Notes: generated by a model not told the origin, from the sequence alone. A stretch of 64,000 nucleotides of DNA from Clostridia bacterium (GCA_017519405.1 JAFWSH010000027.1:104111-168110), one strand, 5' to 3'. Positions 32,861-42,173 are shown, numbered from the stretch's first letter. Made by a program: numbers and translations.

Positions 32861-33922
32861 ATGTCCATGAAGAAAACGCGTGCCACCCTGATTCTGGCTG
32901 CCTTGTGGCTGACCGTTGCACTGGTGCTTCCGGCCTTTGCCGCCGCCGATTCCAGCACCGTGATTCGCCTCTCCCCCTCCGTCACGCCGGAGCCGGAGGT
33001 GGCGGATCCCTTTGTGCTGTCTCCGGTGGAAGCACAGCCGACAGAGGCGCCTGCGGCCCTGCCCACCTTCCCGCCCCAGGATTTCTCCGACAAAAACTAT
33101 GCGCTGCCCATTGACTTTACCAATCCTGTGACGCCCAAGAGCAGCAATTTCATCAGCGAGGATGTCTATCGGGACGAAACGCTGCAGGTCAACATCAGCA
33201 CCGGCCGGAAGGACGGCTGCACCTATTGGGTGGCAGACATCGTCGTATCCGATCCGTCCCAGCTGAGAACCCTGTCTGCCGGCGGATTTGACTCCTCGTC
33301 CCAGATGGACGCCATCCGCCTTTGCAAGCGGTCTCAGGCCGTACTGGCCATCAACGGCGATTTCTTCGCCAGCTCCGAGCGCCGGGGCAAGGGCTTTATC
33401 ATCCGCCAGGGAGAGATGTTCCGCAACAATCTGGACACCGCCGGCCGCTGGGACAGCAAAATGATGGATGTCCTGCTGATCGATGAGGACGGGGACTTCC
33501 ATGTGCTCTTCCATCCCGAGAAGGACACCATCTACAACACGGTGGATGGCAAGCGCATCCTGAACGCCTTCTCCTTCGGGCCGGTTCTGGTCCATGAGGG
33601 CCAGGTGGTGAAGGACTATGCCGGTAGCGACCGCTGGATTGACATGTCCACCGACGGAGACCGCCAGCGTATCTGCCTGTGCCAGGTGGATACACTGCAC
33701 TACATGGTGATCTGCTGTGCCGGCCCTTCCAACGGCAACAGCGGCATGTCCCTCCCGAAGTTCGCTCAGCTGGCTGTGGAACAGGGTGTTAAAACCGCCT
33801 ACAACCTGGACGGCGGCGACTCCACCATCCTGTTCTTCAACGGCAACAGAATCAACGGTCGGAATGTGTCCATGAGAAAGCTCCAGGACATCATCTACTT
33901 TGCCTCCGCCGAGGCCGACTGA
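32861..33922 (+). CDS. Secreted phosphodiester glycosidase (NAGPA-like) protein
   Basis: A 353-residue exported protein with a signal peptide (residues 1-29, ending 'PAFAAADS') and a Pro/Thr-rich linker to about residue 70. The domain from about 100 shows the NAGPA pattern: 'VADIVVSDPSQLRTL', 'AVLAINGDFFA', 'NAFSFGPVLVHEG', 'FAQLAVEQGVKTAYNLDGGDSTILFFNG'. In animals this fold removes N-acetylglucosamine from mannose phosphodiesters; in bacteria it may act on wall teichoic or polysaccharide linkages, as inference. It lies between the LRR protein and a membrane Lgt-like gene. Confidence 0.87.
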   Translation: MSMKKTRATLILAALWLTVALVLPAFAAADSSTVIRLSPSVTPEPEVADPFVLSPVEAQPTEAPAALPTFPPQDFSDKNYALPIDFTNPVTPKSSNFISEDVYRDETLQVNISTGRKDGCTYWVADIVVSDPSQLRTLSAGGFDSSSQMDAIRLCKRSQAVLAINGDFFASSERRGKGFIIRQGEMFRNNLDTAGRWDSKMMDVLLIDEDGDFHVLFHPEKDTIYNTVDGKRILNAFSFGPVLVHEGQVVKDYAGSDRWIDMSTDGDRQRICLCQVDTLHYMVICCAGPSNGNSGMSLPKFAQLAVEQGVKTAYNLDGGDSTILFFNGNRINGRNVSMRKLQDIIYFASAEAD

Positions 33923-33930
33923 AAGCGCTG

Positions 33931-34932
33931 GTGAATGTCTTGACAGAACAGCCTGAGATCTTCCTGGCATTTGTCTGTATCGGACTGCTCCTTGGTACCC
34001 TGTTCTTCCACCTCTGTCTGTGGAAAAAGAAGCTCTCCCCCGCTGCCGCCTGGCTGGGTCTGCTCCTTGGCACCATTCTTGCAGCCATTCTGGCAAAGGC
34101 AGGCTATCTGGTCTTCAACCTGGAAGAACAGTTTGGCCTGTATGGCATCGGGGCGCTCATCCGCACAAAGCCGGAATCCCTCTGCTTCGTCACCGGCGGT
34201 GTGGGCTATGTGCTGGGCGTTGTCCTGGCTGCCCGCATCCTGAAGCAATCCCGGGCAGAAGTACTGGACTGCTTCGCTGCTGCAGGCTGTCTCATCGTCG
34301 CCTGCATCCGCTTCGGGGAGTTGTGGCTTGGCGAGTTCGGGCTCGGAGAACTGAACACCTTCGGCTTCCCTTATATCGAAGACGGCTCCTTCGCCGCATT
34401 CTTCCCCCTCTCGGTGAAGAACGAATGGGATGAGTGGTGGCTGGCCATCTGCACGCTGGAGACGCTGGCTGCGCTGGCCGCCATGATATACGCTCTGCTG
34501 ATCCGCTGCAAAAGACCCGGGCTGCGCTTTCAGCGGACGGCCTTCCTGCTCTGCGCATGCCAGTTTGTGCTGGAACTCACCCGCAGCGTCTCCCTGATTT
34601 TCTTCTTCGTCCACGTGGAACAGGTATTCTGCGCGCTGATCATGCTGGGGCTGATCATCCATGCGGGCATCCTGTACCGCCATCTGAAGGGCAAGCAGCC
34701 CGTATGGGCCAACATCCTTTTCTTCCTGTGCCTGCTGGTGAACGGACTTGCCCAGTATGCGCTGGACAAGCCCTACAAGTTCAGTGACACCGAATGGTTC
34801 AGCGAGCATGTGGGGCCCATCTGCCTGGCCTGCTATCTCGTGACAGCCGTCGGGCTGTGCCTGATCTACCGTGCGCTGTGGCATCCCGCGGATTCTGACT
34901 ACGATGCAAACAACGGAGGAATCACAAAATGA
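33931..34932 (+). CDS. Polytopic membrane protein, possibly distant Lgt family
   Basis: A 333-residue protein with about seven to nine hydrophobic segments. The stretch 'SRAEVLDCFAAAGCLIVACIRFGELWLGEFGLGEL' can be laid over the 'D-x-x-A-P-x-x-x-x-x-x-x-x-x-R-x-G-N' region of prolipoprotein diacylglyceryl transferase, keeping the key Arg, but the Asn and the H-G-G-L motif of true Lgt are not seen. So it may be a divergent relative with another lipid-linked role. The start is GTG at 33931, nine bases after the NAGPA stop, without a clear SD. It overlaps asnS by 4 bp (ATGA). Confidence 0.5.
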   Translation: MNVLTEQPEIFLAFVCIGLLLGTLFFHLCLWKKKLSPAAAWLGLLLGTILAAILAKAGYLVFNLEEQFGLYGIGALIRTKPESLCFVTGGVGYVLGVVLAARILKQSRAEVLDCFAAAGCLIVACIRFGELWLGEFGLGELNTFGFPYIEDGSFAAFFPLSVKNEWDEWWLAICTLETLAALAAMIYALLIRCKRPGLRFQRTAFLLCACQFVLELTRSVSLIFFFVHVEQVFCALIMLGLIIHAGILYRHLKGKQPVWANILFFLCLLVNGLAQYALDKPYKFSDTEWFSEHVGPICLACYLVTAVGLCLIYRALWHPADSDYDANNGGITK

Positions 34933-36299
34933 AAGTCATCACAACCCTTATGCTGAAGGAGCAGCTGGACACCCTTATGGGCACGGAGGTCTGCCTCCAG
35001 GGCTGGATCAGAAACCATCGGAAGCAGAAGAATATGGGCTTCATCGATTTCTTTGACGGGACCTGCTTCAAGAACCCTCAGGTTGTCTATGACAACAGCA
35101 TGGCCAACTTCGATGAAGTGGCCGCCCTGCATGTTGGCGCCGCCATCACCGTAGTGGGCAAGGTGGTTCCGTCCTACAAGGACGCGTCCACCCCCGAGCT
35201 GCAGGCCATCAGCATCACCCTGGAAGGCGACAGCCCCGAGGACTATCCCCTGCAGCCCAAGCGGCACAGCGTGGAGTTTCTCCGCAAGATTGCCTATCTG
35301 CGGCCCCGCACCCGCCTTTTCCAGGCTGTATTCCGCGTCCGCAGCGTGGCGGCCATGGCGATCCACACCTACTTCCAGGACCGGGGCTATGTCTATGTCC
35401 ACACGCCCCTGATCACCGCCAATGATGCCGAGGGCGCCGGCGATACCTTCACGGTCACCACCCTGCCCAAGGGCTCCACCGCGGACAGCAGCGAGGATTT
35501 CTTTGGCAAAGCCACCAGCCTGGCCGTCTCGGGTCAGCTGGAGGGCGAAACCTTTGCCATGGCTTTCTCCAAGATCTACACCTTCGGCCCCACCTTCCGT
35601 GCCGAGAACAGCAACACCAAGACCCACGCATCGGAATTCTGGATGATTGAGCCGGAGATGGCTTTCTGTGACATCCACCAGCTGATGGACATCGAGGAGG
35701 ACTTCCTGAAGTCCATTGTGCGTACCGTGCTGGAGAAATGCCCGGACGAGCTGGAGTTCCTGGACAAGTTCAGCGGCGGCGGCCTCATCGAGAAGCTCCG
35801 CAGCCTCATTGACGCAAAGTGTGCCCGCATCACGCACCGGGAGGCCATCACCATCCTGCGGGAGGCGAAGGACCGTTTCGAGTTCGAACCCCAGTACGGC
35901 GGCGACACGGCGAAGGAGCACGAGAAATATCTCACCGAAGAAGTGTTCCACGGCCCGGTGTTCATCTACGACTGGCCCAAGGACATCAAGGCATTCTATA
36001 TGTTCCAGAACGAGGACGGGGAAACCGTGGCGGGCGTCGACCTGCTGGTGCCCGGCTCCGGCGAACTGATGGGCGGCTCCCAGCGTGAGCACCGGCTGGA
36101 GCGCCTCTGCCGTCGAATGGACGAGCTGCACATCTCCCAGGAGCAGATGGACTGGTATATCAATCTGCGCAGGTTCGGCGGATGCGTCCATTCCGGCTTC
36201 GGCATGGGATTCGAGCGCCTCATCATGTACCTCACCGGCGTGGAAAACATCCGCGACGTCATCCCCTATCCCCGCACCCCCGGCGAGTGCGAGTTCTGA
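34929..36299 (+). CDS. asnS: Asparaginyl-tRNA synthetase (AsnS)
   Basis: A 456-residue class IIb synthetase. An N-terminal OB fold ('EVCLQGWIRNHRKQKNMGFIDFFDGT') binds the anticodon. The catalytic part has 'VRSVAAMAIHTYFQDRGYVYVHTPLITANDAEGAGDTF', 'IYTFGPTFRAENSNTKTHASEFWMIEPEMAF' (motif 2) and 'GFGMGFERLIMYLTGVENIRDVIPYPR' (motif 3). 'AEGAGDTF' with Gly distinguishes it from AspRS. The start overlaps the upstream membrane gene by 4 bp. A terminator follows. Confidence 0.97.
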   Translation: MKVITTLMLKEQLDTLMGTEVCLQGWIRNHRKQKNMGFIDFFDGTCFKNPQVVYDNSMANFDEVAALHVGAAITVVGKVVPSYKDASTPELQAISITLEGDSPEDYPLQPKRHSVEFLRKIAYLRPRTRLFQAVFRVRSVAAMAIHTYFQDRGYVYVHTPLITANDAEGAGDTFTVTTLPKGSTADSSEDFFGKATSLAVSGQLEGETFAMAFSKIYTFGPTFRAENSNTKTHASEFWMIEPEMAFCDIHQLMDIEEDFLKSIVRTVLEKCPDELEFLDKFSGGGLIEKLRSLIDAKCARITHREAITILREAKDRFEFEPQYGGDTAKEHEKYLTEEVFHGPVFIYDWPKDIKAFYMFQNEDGETVAGVDLLVPGSGELMGGSQREHRLERLCRRMDELHISQEQMDWYINLRRFGGCVHSGFGMGFERLIMYLTGVENIRDVIPYPRTPGECEF

Positions 36300-36320
36300 T
36301 CACGTTCCATTGCTCCATCA

Positions 36321-36350
36321 AAAAGACTCCGCGCAGCCCGCGGAGTTTTC
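36321..36350. terminator. Bidirectional terminator between asnS and psuG
   Basis: ACTCCGCG (36326-36333) and CGCGGAGT (36339-36346) form a perfect 8 bp stem with a 5 nt loop, with AAAAAG on the left and TTTTC on the right. Confidence 0.88.
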
Positions 36351-36354
36351 TGTT

Positions 36355-37284
36355 TCAGTTTTTGCACAGCGCCTTGGCGACTTCCGCGCCGACGGCCACA
36401 TTGTTGTATACCAGCTGAATATTGGCTTCCAGGCTTGCACCGCCGGTGAGCCGCTGGATTCTGTCCAACAGGAAGGGAGTGATGGCCTTTCCCTTGATCC
36501 CCTTTTCTTTGCACTCCTTCAGCGCCTGTTCGATGTTGGCGTTGATGTAGTCCAGATCCATGGCATATTCTGGCGGAATGGGATTGGTGAGCAGCATGCC
36601 GCCCTTCAGCCCGCAGGCCAGCTTCGCCCGGAACGCGGCTGCCACATCCTCGGGCGAATCCATCCGGTAATCCACCTGGAAACCGGAGTGGGTGGTGTAG
36701 AAGGCCGGCATCTCCTTGGTCCGGTATCCCAACACCGGCACGCCCTTGGTCTCCAGGTATTCCAGGGTCAGTCCGATGTCCAGAATCGACTTGCAGCCTG
36801 CGCAGACCACCAGCACAGGCGTCTGTGCCAGCTCCTCCAGATCGGCAGAGATGTCCATGGTGGTCTCCGCACCCCGGTGCACGCCGCCGATGCCGCCCGT
36901 GGCAAACACCTTGACGCCTGCCAGGGCAGCCGCAATCATGGTGGTGGTCACCGTGGTGGCCCCATCCTCGCCCCGGGCCAGCAGCACCGGCAGATCCCGG
37001 CGGCTGGCCTTGGGCACGTCAAGGCCACGCTTTCCCAGGTACTCGATCTGCTCCGCAGTGCAGCCCACTGTCATCTTACCCCGGATAATGGCGATGGTGG
37101 CCGGAACAGCGCCGTGTTCCCGGATAATCCGCTCCACATTCAGCGCCGTCTCCACGTTCCGAGGGTAGGGCATTCCGTGGGAGATGATGGTGGACTCCAG
37201 GGCCACCACCGGCTTCCCGGCATCCAGGGCCTCCTGCACCTCCTGAGAGACCTGCAGGTATTTGCTCAGCATTTCCTCATGCAT
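36355..37284 (-). CDS. psuG: Pseudouridine-5'-phosphate glycosidase (PsuG)
   Basis: A 309-residue enzyme that splits pseudouridine 5'-phosphate into uracil and ribose 5-phosphate. 'VALESTIISHGMPYPRN' holds the catalytic Glu, 'IRGKMTVGCT' and 'VCAGCKSILDIG' hold the two conserved lysines, and 'ATGGIGGVHRGAETTMDISADL' is a long family signature. The start is the ATG at 37284 with GGAGG eight bases upstream; the open frame runs 40 codons further into psuK and is not used. Together with PsuK, 22 bp upstream, it recycles pseudouridine from degraded RNA. Confidence 0.95.
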   Translation of the reverse strand: MHEEMLSKYLQVSQEVQEALDAGKPVVALESTIISHGMPYPRNVETALNVERIIREHGAVPATIAIIRGKMTVGCTAEQIEYLGKRGLDVPKASRRDLPVLLARGEDGATTVTTTMIAAALAGVKVFATGGIGGVHRGAETTMDISADLEELAQTPVLVVCAGCKSILDIGLTLEYLETKGVPVLGYRTKEMPAFYTTHSGFQVDYRMDSPEDVAAAFRAKLACGLKGGMLLTNPIPPEYAMDLDYINANIEQALKECKEKGIKGKAITPFLLDRIQRLTGGASLEANIQLVYNNVAVGAEVAKALCKN

Positions 37285-37306
37285 GTTGGTTTCCTCCATT
37301 TCATGT

Positions 37307-38209
37307 TCACAGGGAGGCGCGGCTGAGCACACGGTCCCAGCCCGCCTCGGGGTTGACAGATGATTCAGATTCCGCGCACAGGGCGGCAGCCGCCAGACCC
37401 ACACGGGTCATCTCAGCGGTGGATGTGCCCTCCAGCATGGCCCGAAGTGCCGCAGCAAAGAAGGCGTCTCCGCAGCCGTTTGTATTCACAATCCTGCCCG
37501 GTGCGCAGGGGATCAAACCGGTCTCTCCGCCCCCGGAGAAATAGGCCCCTTTGCCGCCAAGGGTGATCAGCACCCGCTGTACGCCGGCACGCCGAAGCGC
37601 ATCGGCGGCGGCTTCCGCGCCGTGGACATCTGTCAGGGCCTCGGCTTCCGGCAGGTTTGGCTTGATCATCTGCAGGCCGTCCAGCAGCCCTTCCAATCGG
37701 ATGGCTTTTTTCACAGAAACCGGATCCACTGCCAGCTTCCCCCTGCAGTGCTCCGCAAGAAAACGCAGGCTGATGGCCGGCAGGTTGGTGTCCGCCACCA
37801 CTGCGTCCGCTCGCTGCAGCTCATCCAGCACGGAAAGGAGATAAGCCGGTGTGATGGACTGACACAGCTCCATATCAGACACGGCAGCGTACAGGTCGCC
37901 ATCGGAGCCGTTCAGGCTGACATACAGGCTGTTGTTCATGCCCGGTATGCACCTGGCCTTGTCCAGCCGGATGTGCTTCTCACCACAGGCAGATCGGATC
38001 CAGGCGGTATACTGGTCGTCCCCCAGCGCGGTGAGCATGGTCACTTCCATACCCAGCTGGGCTGCGTTTTCCGCGATATTACGCCCCACGCCGCCCAGGG
38101 ACACCCGGACCTTTCCGGGATTGGAGTCGCCGTGAATCATGGGGCTGAAGGGCGTGCCCGCAATATCCACATTGATGCCGCCCACCACACAGATCGAGCA
38201 GCTGCTCAT
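37307..38209 (-). CDS. psuK: Pseudouridine kinase, PfkB family (PsuK)
   Basis: A 300-residue ribokinase-fold protein. 'SICVVGGINVDIAGTP' and 'VRVSLGGVGRNIAENAAQLG' are the N-terminal PfkB pattern with the G-G-V-G-R-N variant found in PsuK. 'IVNTNGCGDAFFAAALRAML' is signature 2, with Cys replacing the Ala of G-A-G-D. The assignment to pseudouridine comes from psuG directly downstream. Its start overlaps the metH stop by 4 bp (ATGA). Confidence 0.92.
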   Translation of the reverse strand: MSSCSICVVGGINVDIAGTPFSPMIHGDSNPGKVRVSLGGVGRNIAENAAQLGMEVTMLTALGDDQYTAWIRSACGEKHIRLDKARCIPGMNNSLYVSLNGSDGDLYAAVSDMELCQSITPAYLLSVLDELQRADAVVADTNLPAISLRFLAEHCRGKLAVDPVSVKKAIRLEGLLDGLQMIKPNLPEAEALTDVHGAEAAADALRRAGVQRVLITLGGKGAYFSGGGETGLIPCAPGRIVNTNGCGDAFFAAALRAMLEGTSTAEMTRVGLAAAALCAESESSVNPEAGWDRVLSRASL

Positions 38210-40644
38210 CTCTCTCCGTCCTCCCGAACCTCTGCTGAAGCCTGTTCCAGCCGCTCAGCGCAGCGCACGGCCGCCATGGCGTCCTTGGCATAGGCGTCCG
38301 CATGGATCCGCTCCGCATAGGAAGCCGTCAGCACGGCGCCGCCCACCATGATTCTACACCAAGGCGCCTCGTTATGCAAGCGCTGAATGGTCTCCTCCAT
38401 GGCGGGCACCGTGGTGGTCATCAGTGCGCTGAGCCCGCAGATAGGCGCATGAAGGGCTTTCACCTCATCGACAATGGTTTCCGGCGGCACATCCCGCCCC
38501 AGATCCCGCACGTCAAAACCGTAGTTTTCCAGCAGAAGCCGAACGATGTTCTTGCCGATGTCGTGGACATCGCCCCGGACAGTGGCCAGCACAATGGTGC
38601 AGCGGTGGGACTGTCGGGTTCCGCTCCGGGCGCAGCGCTTGATCTCGCCAAAGGCCGATTCAGCCGCCTCCGCGCTCATCATCAGCTGCGGCAGAAAGAC
38701 TGTCTTCTCCTCAAAACCACGGCCCACATCGTCCAGCGCCGGCAGGATTTCCTGATTGACAAGCGCCATGGGATCGGCACCTGCCGCCAGGGCATCGGCG
38801 GCATATCGGGACGCCTCCAGCTTCAGGCCTTTCGTGACTGCATACCGGAGTCCTTTCTCTCCTTGCGGTGCGTCCGGCTTCTTCCTGTCAGGTGTGCCGG
38901 AGACAGCCTGCATGGCGGGCAAGCCGGATGCAAAGGCCACATAGGACGCACAGTTTTCGTCCAGGTTGCTGAGCGCCAGGAAACTATGGTAGGCGCCCAT
39001 CATGGCGTCCGATTTCGGGTTCATGATGGCGGCCGAGAGCCCGGCCTGAAGGGCCATCAGGAAGAAGCTGTGTCCAATCACCTCCCGGGCCGGCAGGCCG
39101 AAGGAGATGTTGGACACCCCAAGCACAGTGGCGCAGCCTGTCTCCTCCCGGATGAGACGCACCGCCTCCAGGGTGGTCAGGGCAGCACGTCCGTCGGTGC
39201 TGACGGTCATGGTCAGGGGGTCGAAGACCAGGTCCTTCCGTTGGATGCCAAAGGCTTCTGCCTGCTGGAGGATCTTCTTCGCGATGGCCAGCCGCCCCTG
39301 GGCGGTATCGGGGATGCCGTGCTCGTCCAGGGTCAGCGCCACCAGCACACCGCCGTACTTTCGGGCCAGGGGAAACACAGCCTCCATGACCTCCTCCCTG
39401 CCGTTGACGGAGTTGATCATGGCCTTGCCGTTGTAGCGGCGCAATGCCTGCGCCATAGCCGCCGGATTGGCCGTATCCAGCTGCAGCGGCAGGTCGGTGA
39501 TGGCCTGCAGTTCTTCCACCACGCACGTCAGCATGGCTTCCTCGTCGATGTCCGGTATGCCCACATTGACATCCAGCAGGTCGGCGCCCCGCTCCTCCTG
39601 GGCAATTCCCTCAGACAGGATGTAGGGAATATCTCCCTCCATCAGCGCCTGCTTGAAGCGCTTTTTGCCGGTGGGATTGATTCGCTCGCCGATCAGCAGC
39701 GGGCGGTCTTCAAACCGGATGCAGCGGCTGCGGGAGGAGACCAGCGTCTCTGTCTTCTCTGTCAGGGGCGGGGGCTGCAGCCGCCCCGTTTTCTGCCGCA
39801 GCGCCCGGATATACGCCGGCGTGGTGCCGCAGCAGCCGCCCACAATCCGGAGTCCTTCCTGAATCAGGGGCGCCATCAGTTCTGCAAAGCGCTCCGGCTC
39901 CATGGGATACCGGGTGATGCCGTTTTCCACCACAGGCAGGCCTGCATTGGGCTTCATTAACACGGGGATGGAAGCCGTTTTCAGGTACCGCATCACCACA
40001 TCCCGCAGGCTGTCCGGCCCCAGGGAGCAGTTGACACCCAGGGCGTCAACGCCCAGGCCCTCCAGCATGGCCACCATGGCCTCCGGCGGTGCGCCTGTCA
40101 TCAGCTTTCCGTCAGCGCCATAGGCATTGGAGACCAGCACCGGACAATCTGCGTTTTCCTTGGCCGCCAGCACCGCTGCCTTCGTCTCGTAGCTGTCATT
40201 CATGGTCTCGATGAAAATGCAGTCCACGCCATGAGACACACCGATCCTGACCACCTGCGCGAAAGCCGACACCGCCTCCTCGAAGGGAAGCGGGCCGAAG
40301 GGCTTCAGCAGCTGCCCGGTGGGGCCGATGTCCAGCGCCACATATTTCTCCTGGCTGCTGGTGCTCTCTTCGGCGGCTTTTCTGGCGCAGGCAACTGCAT
40401 TGCCCACCATTTTCTCCAATGTATCCGCGTCATACTTCAGCGGGCTGCAGCCGAAGGTGTTGGCCAGTACCAGATGGCTGCCCGCATCAAAATAGGACCT
40501 GTGAATCACGGTGATTTGGTCGGGATGCTGCAGGCCCCAGCGCTCCGGCGCCTCCCCCGGCTCCATGCCGCCGGCTTGCAGCAAGGTGCCCATGCCGCCA
40601 TCCAGATACAGGATGCCATTGTGCATCAATTCACGCAGACTCAC
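38206..40644 (-). CDS. metH: Cobalamin-dependent methionine synthase, three-domain form (MetH)
   Basis: An 812-residue enzyme moving a methyl group from methyl-tetrahydrofolate through cobalamin to homocysteine. Domain 1 is homocysteine binding ('LYLDGGMGTLLQ', zinc ligands in 'GVNCS' and 'IVGGCCGTTPAYI'). Domain 2, from about 315, binds the folate ('LLIGERINPTGKKRFKQAL', 'LVFDPLTMTVSTD'). Domain 3, from about 600, is the cobalamin module with the axial histidine in 'GDVHDIGKNIVRLLLENYGFDVRDLG'. The SAM-dependent reactivation domain is absent and is supplied by the gene directly upstream. The start is GTG at 40644, overlapping that gene by 4 bp, with AAGGAGG eight bases before. Confidence 0.95.
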   Translation of the reverse strand: MSLRELMHNGILYLDGGMGTLLQAGGMEPGEAPERWGLQHPDQITVIHRSYFDAGSHLVLANTFGCSPLKYDADTLEKMVGNAVACARKAAEESTSSQEKYVALDIGPTGQLLKPFGPLPFEEAVSAFAQVVRIGVSHGVDCIFIETMNDSYETKAAVLAAKENADCPVLVSNAYGADGKLMTGAPPEAMVAMLEGLGVDALGVNCSLGPDSLRDVVMRYLKTASIPVLMKPNAGLPVVENGITRYPMEPERFAELMAPLIQEGLRIVGGCCGTTPAYIRALRQKTGRLQPPPLTEKTETLVSSRSRCIRFEDRPLLIGERINPTGKKRFKQALMEGDIPYILSEGIAQEERGADLLDVNVGIPDIDEEAMLTCVVEELQAITDLPLQLDTANPAAMAQALRRYNGKAMINSVNGREEVMEAVFPLARKYGGVLVALTLDEHGIPDTAQGRLAIAKKILQQAEAFGIQRKDLVFDPLTMTVSTDGRAALTTLEAVRLIREETGCATVLGVSNISFGLPAREVIGHSFFLMALQAGLSAAIMNPKSDAMMGAYHSFLALSNLDENCASYVAFASGLPAMQAVSGTPDRKKPDAPQGEKGLRYAVTKGLKLEASRYAADALAAGADPMALVNQEILPALDDVGRGFEEKTVFLPQLMMSAEAAESAFGEIKRCARSGTRQSHRCTIVLATVRGDVHDIGKNIVRLLLENYGFDVRDLGRDVPPETIVDEVKALHAPICGLSALMTTTVPAMEETIQRLHNEAPWCRIMVGGAVLTASYAERIHADAYAKDAMAAVRCAERLEQASAEVREDGER

Positions 40645-41249
40645 GGTTTTTCCCTCCTTCTCAAGCCGATGATGCCGGTCACACTCTTTCCCGGCTGCAT
40701 CAGCATCTCTCGTGTCAGCGTCAGCCCCAGCAGCCGCTGACAGTCCAGCGCCCGAAAGATCTCCTGCTGGATTGCCAGCGGCAGATCCCCATAGCCTGGA
40801 CTGAATCGGGGACAGAGATCGTACTCCGGCATCCGGGCAGCAATCCTGGAACAGAGTTCATCGCATGCGGCCTCCACACGCTCAGCGCCAATGGCGTGCA
40901 TCAGCAGGCCATGCAGAGGCGATACTGCCTTTGCCCGCAGGATCAGCCGCTCCATCTCCACCCCGGCTGTCACGGCAAACAGGGCAGCGCTTTCACTGCC
41001 CTCCATCCACCGGCGGAGGGACACAGAAGCCACCCGCGTAAAGGTCAGGTCCAGGGCATCCTCCTCCCGGCGAACCGGAAAAACGCGCCATACAGCATGG
41101 CACGCGAAGCCGCTGCCCACCATGGCCAGGCATTCCTCCAGCGGCAGTGTTTCCGGAGGGGTCTGAGACGCCGGCATCATGGCGTAGCGGAGGATTTCAC
41201 TGCGATCAAAACGCCCGGGATACAGGGCTTCAAGGTGGAGATCCATCAT
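40641..41249 (-). CDS. Stand-alone MetH activation-domain-like protein
   Basis: A 202-residue protein matching the reactivation domain of MetH. The end 'RFSPGYGDLPLAIQQEIFRALDCQRLLGLTLTREMLMQPGKSVTGIIGL' corresponds to the R-x-S-P-G-Y and P-x-x-S-x-x-x-x-x-G motifs that bind SAM and close over cobalamin. It would reduce and remethylate oxidised cob(II)alamin in the three-domain MetH encoded next. It overlaps metF and metH by 4 bp on each side, so the three are made together. Confidence 0.88.
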   Translation of the reverse strand: MMDLHLEALYPGRFDRSEILRYAMMPASQTPPETLPLEECLAMVGSGFACHAVWRVFPVRREEDALDLTFTRVASVSLRRWMEGSESAALFAVTAGVEMERLILRAKAVSPLHGLLMHAIGAERVEAACDELCSRIAARMPEYDLCPRFSPGYGDLPLAIQQEIFRALDCQRLLGLTLTREMLMQPGKSVTGIIGLRRREKP

Positions 41250-42130
41250 TGAAAGTCACGCCCGAGGATTTCGGACAGATTGGCTTGAATCGCCCGGGCC
41301 ACCTCCGGTTTGTTCATGGTATAGACATGCACATGGCGGATGCCGTTGGCATACAGATCGATGATCTGATCCGTGGCATAGATGATGCCCGCCTGCTGCA
41401 TGGCCGCGTCGCTGCTGCCGAAACGATCCACCAGGGCGGTAAACCGGCGGGGCATAAAGCTGCCGGAGAGCGTACGGGCCCGGCTGATCTGCTTGGCACT
41501 GGTGATGGGCATGATGCCGGGCAGGACGGGCACGGTCACGCCCATCTCCCTGAGTTTGTAGAGAAAGCTGTAGAGCAGATTGTTGTCAAAAAACATTTGT
41601 GTGGTCAGGAAGTCGGCGCCGGCCTCCACTTTTTCTTTCAGGTGGAGCAGGTCATCCTGCTGGTTTTTGCTCTCGGGATGCACCTCCGGATAGCAGGCGG
41701 CACCAATGCAGAAATCCCCGGCTGCCCGGATGTCACGGATCAGGTCGGCTGCGTGGGGATAGGGCGCATTCCCCATCATGCGGGGTGTCATATGCTCCGG
41801 GAGATCGCCCCGCAAGGCCATCACATTGTGCATGCCCGCCTCCCGAAGGTCTGCCAGATACTGCCGTACCTCGTCCCGGGCGGCGTCCACACAGGTCAGG
41901 TGGGGCAGGATCTCCGTGAGTCCCTTTTTCTGCAGATTCCGGGCGATCTCCAGGGTATAGCGGCTCCCGCTCCCGCCCGCGCCATAGGTCACGCTGATAA
42001 AGGCGGGATGCAGCGCGGCGATCTCCTCCGTAGCCTGCCGGACGCTCTCCAGGCGGGCGTTCGTCTTGGGCGGAAACACCTCAAAGGACAGTGTGAAAGT
42101 GTTGCTGCTGATGATATCCGTCAGTTTCAT
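41246..42130 (-). CDS. metF: 5,10-methylenetetrahydrofolate reductase (MetF)
   Basis: A 294-residue flavin-binding TIM barrel that makes methyl-tetrahydrofolate for MetH. 'LSFEVFPPKTNARLE' (catalytic Glu), 'ISVTYGAGGSGS', 'HLTCVDAARDEV', 'ALRGDLPE' and 'FLTTQMFFDNNLLYSFL' are in order. The start is the ATG at 42130 with GGGAGAG upstream; the frame stays open across the tRNA-Leu gene but that part is not coding. It is the first gene of metF / activation domain / metH / psuK / psuG. No riboswitch is visible in the short leader. Confidence 0.96.
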   Translation of the reverse strand: MKLTDIISSNTFTLSFEVFPPKTNARLESVRQATEEIAALHPAFISVTYGAGGSGSRYTLEIARNLQKKGLTEILPHLTCVDAARDEVRQYLADLREAGMHNVMALRGDLPEHMTPRMMGNAPYPHAADLIRDIRAAGDFCIGAACYPEVHPESKNQQDDLLHLKEKVEAGADFLTTQMFFDNNLLYSFLYKLREMGVTVPVLPGIMPITSAKQISRARTLSGSFMPRRFTALVDRFGSSDAAMQQAGIIYATDQIIDLYANGIRHVHVYTMNKPEVARAIQANLSEILGRDFQ

Positions 42131-42173
42131 GCCGCGTCTCTCCCCTTCTGCCCATGCGTCCCGTTTTGCCGTC

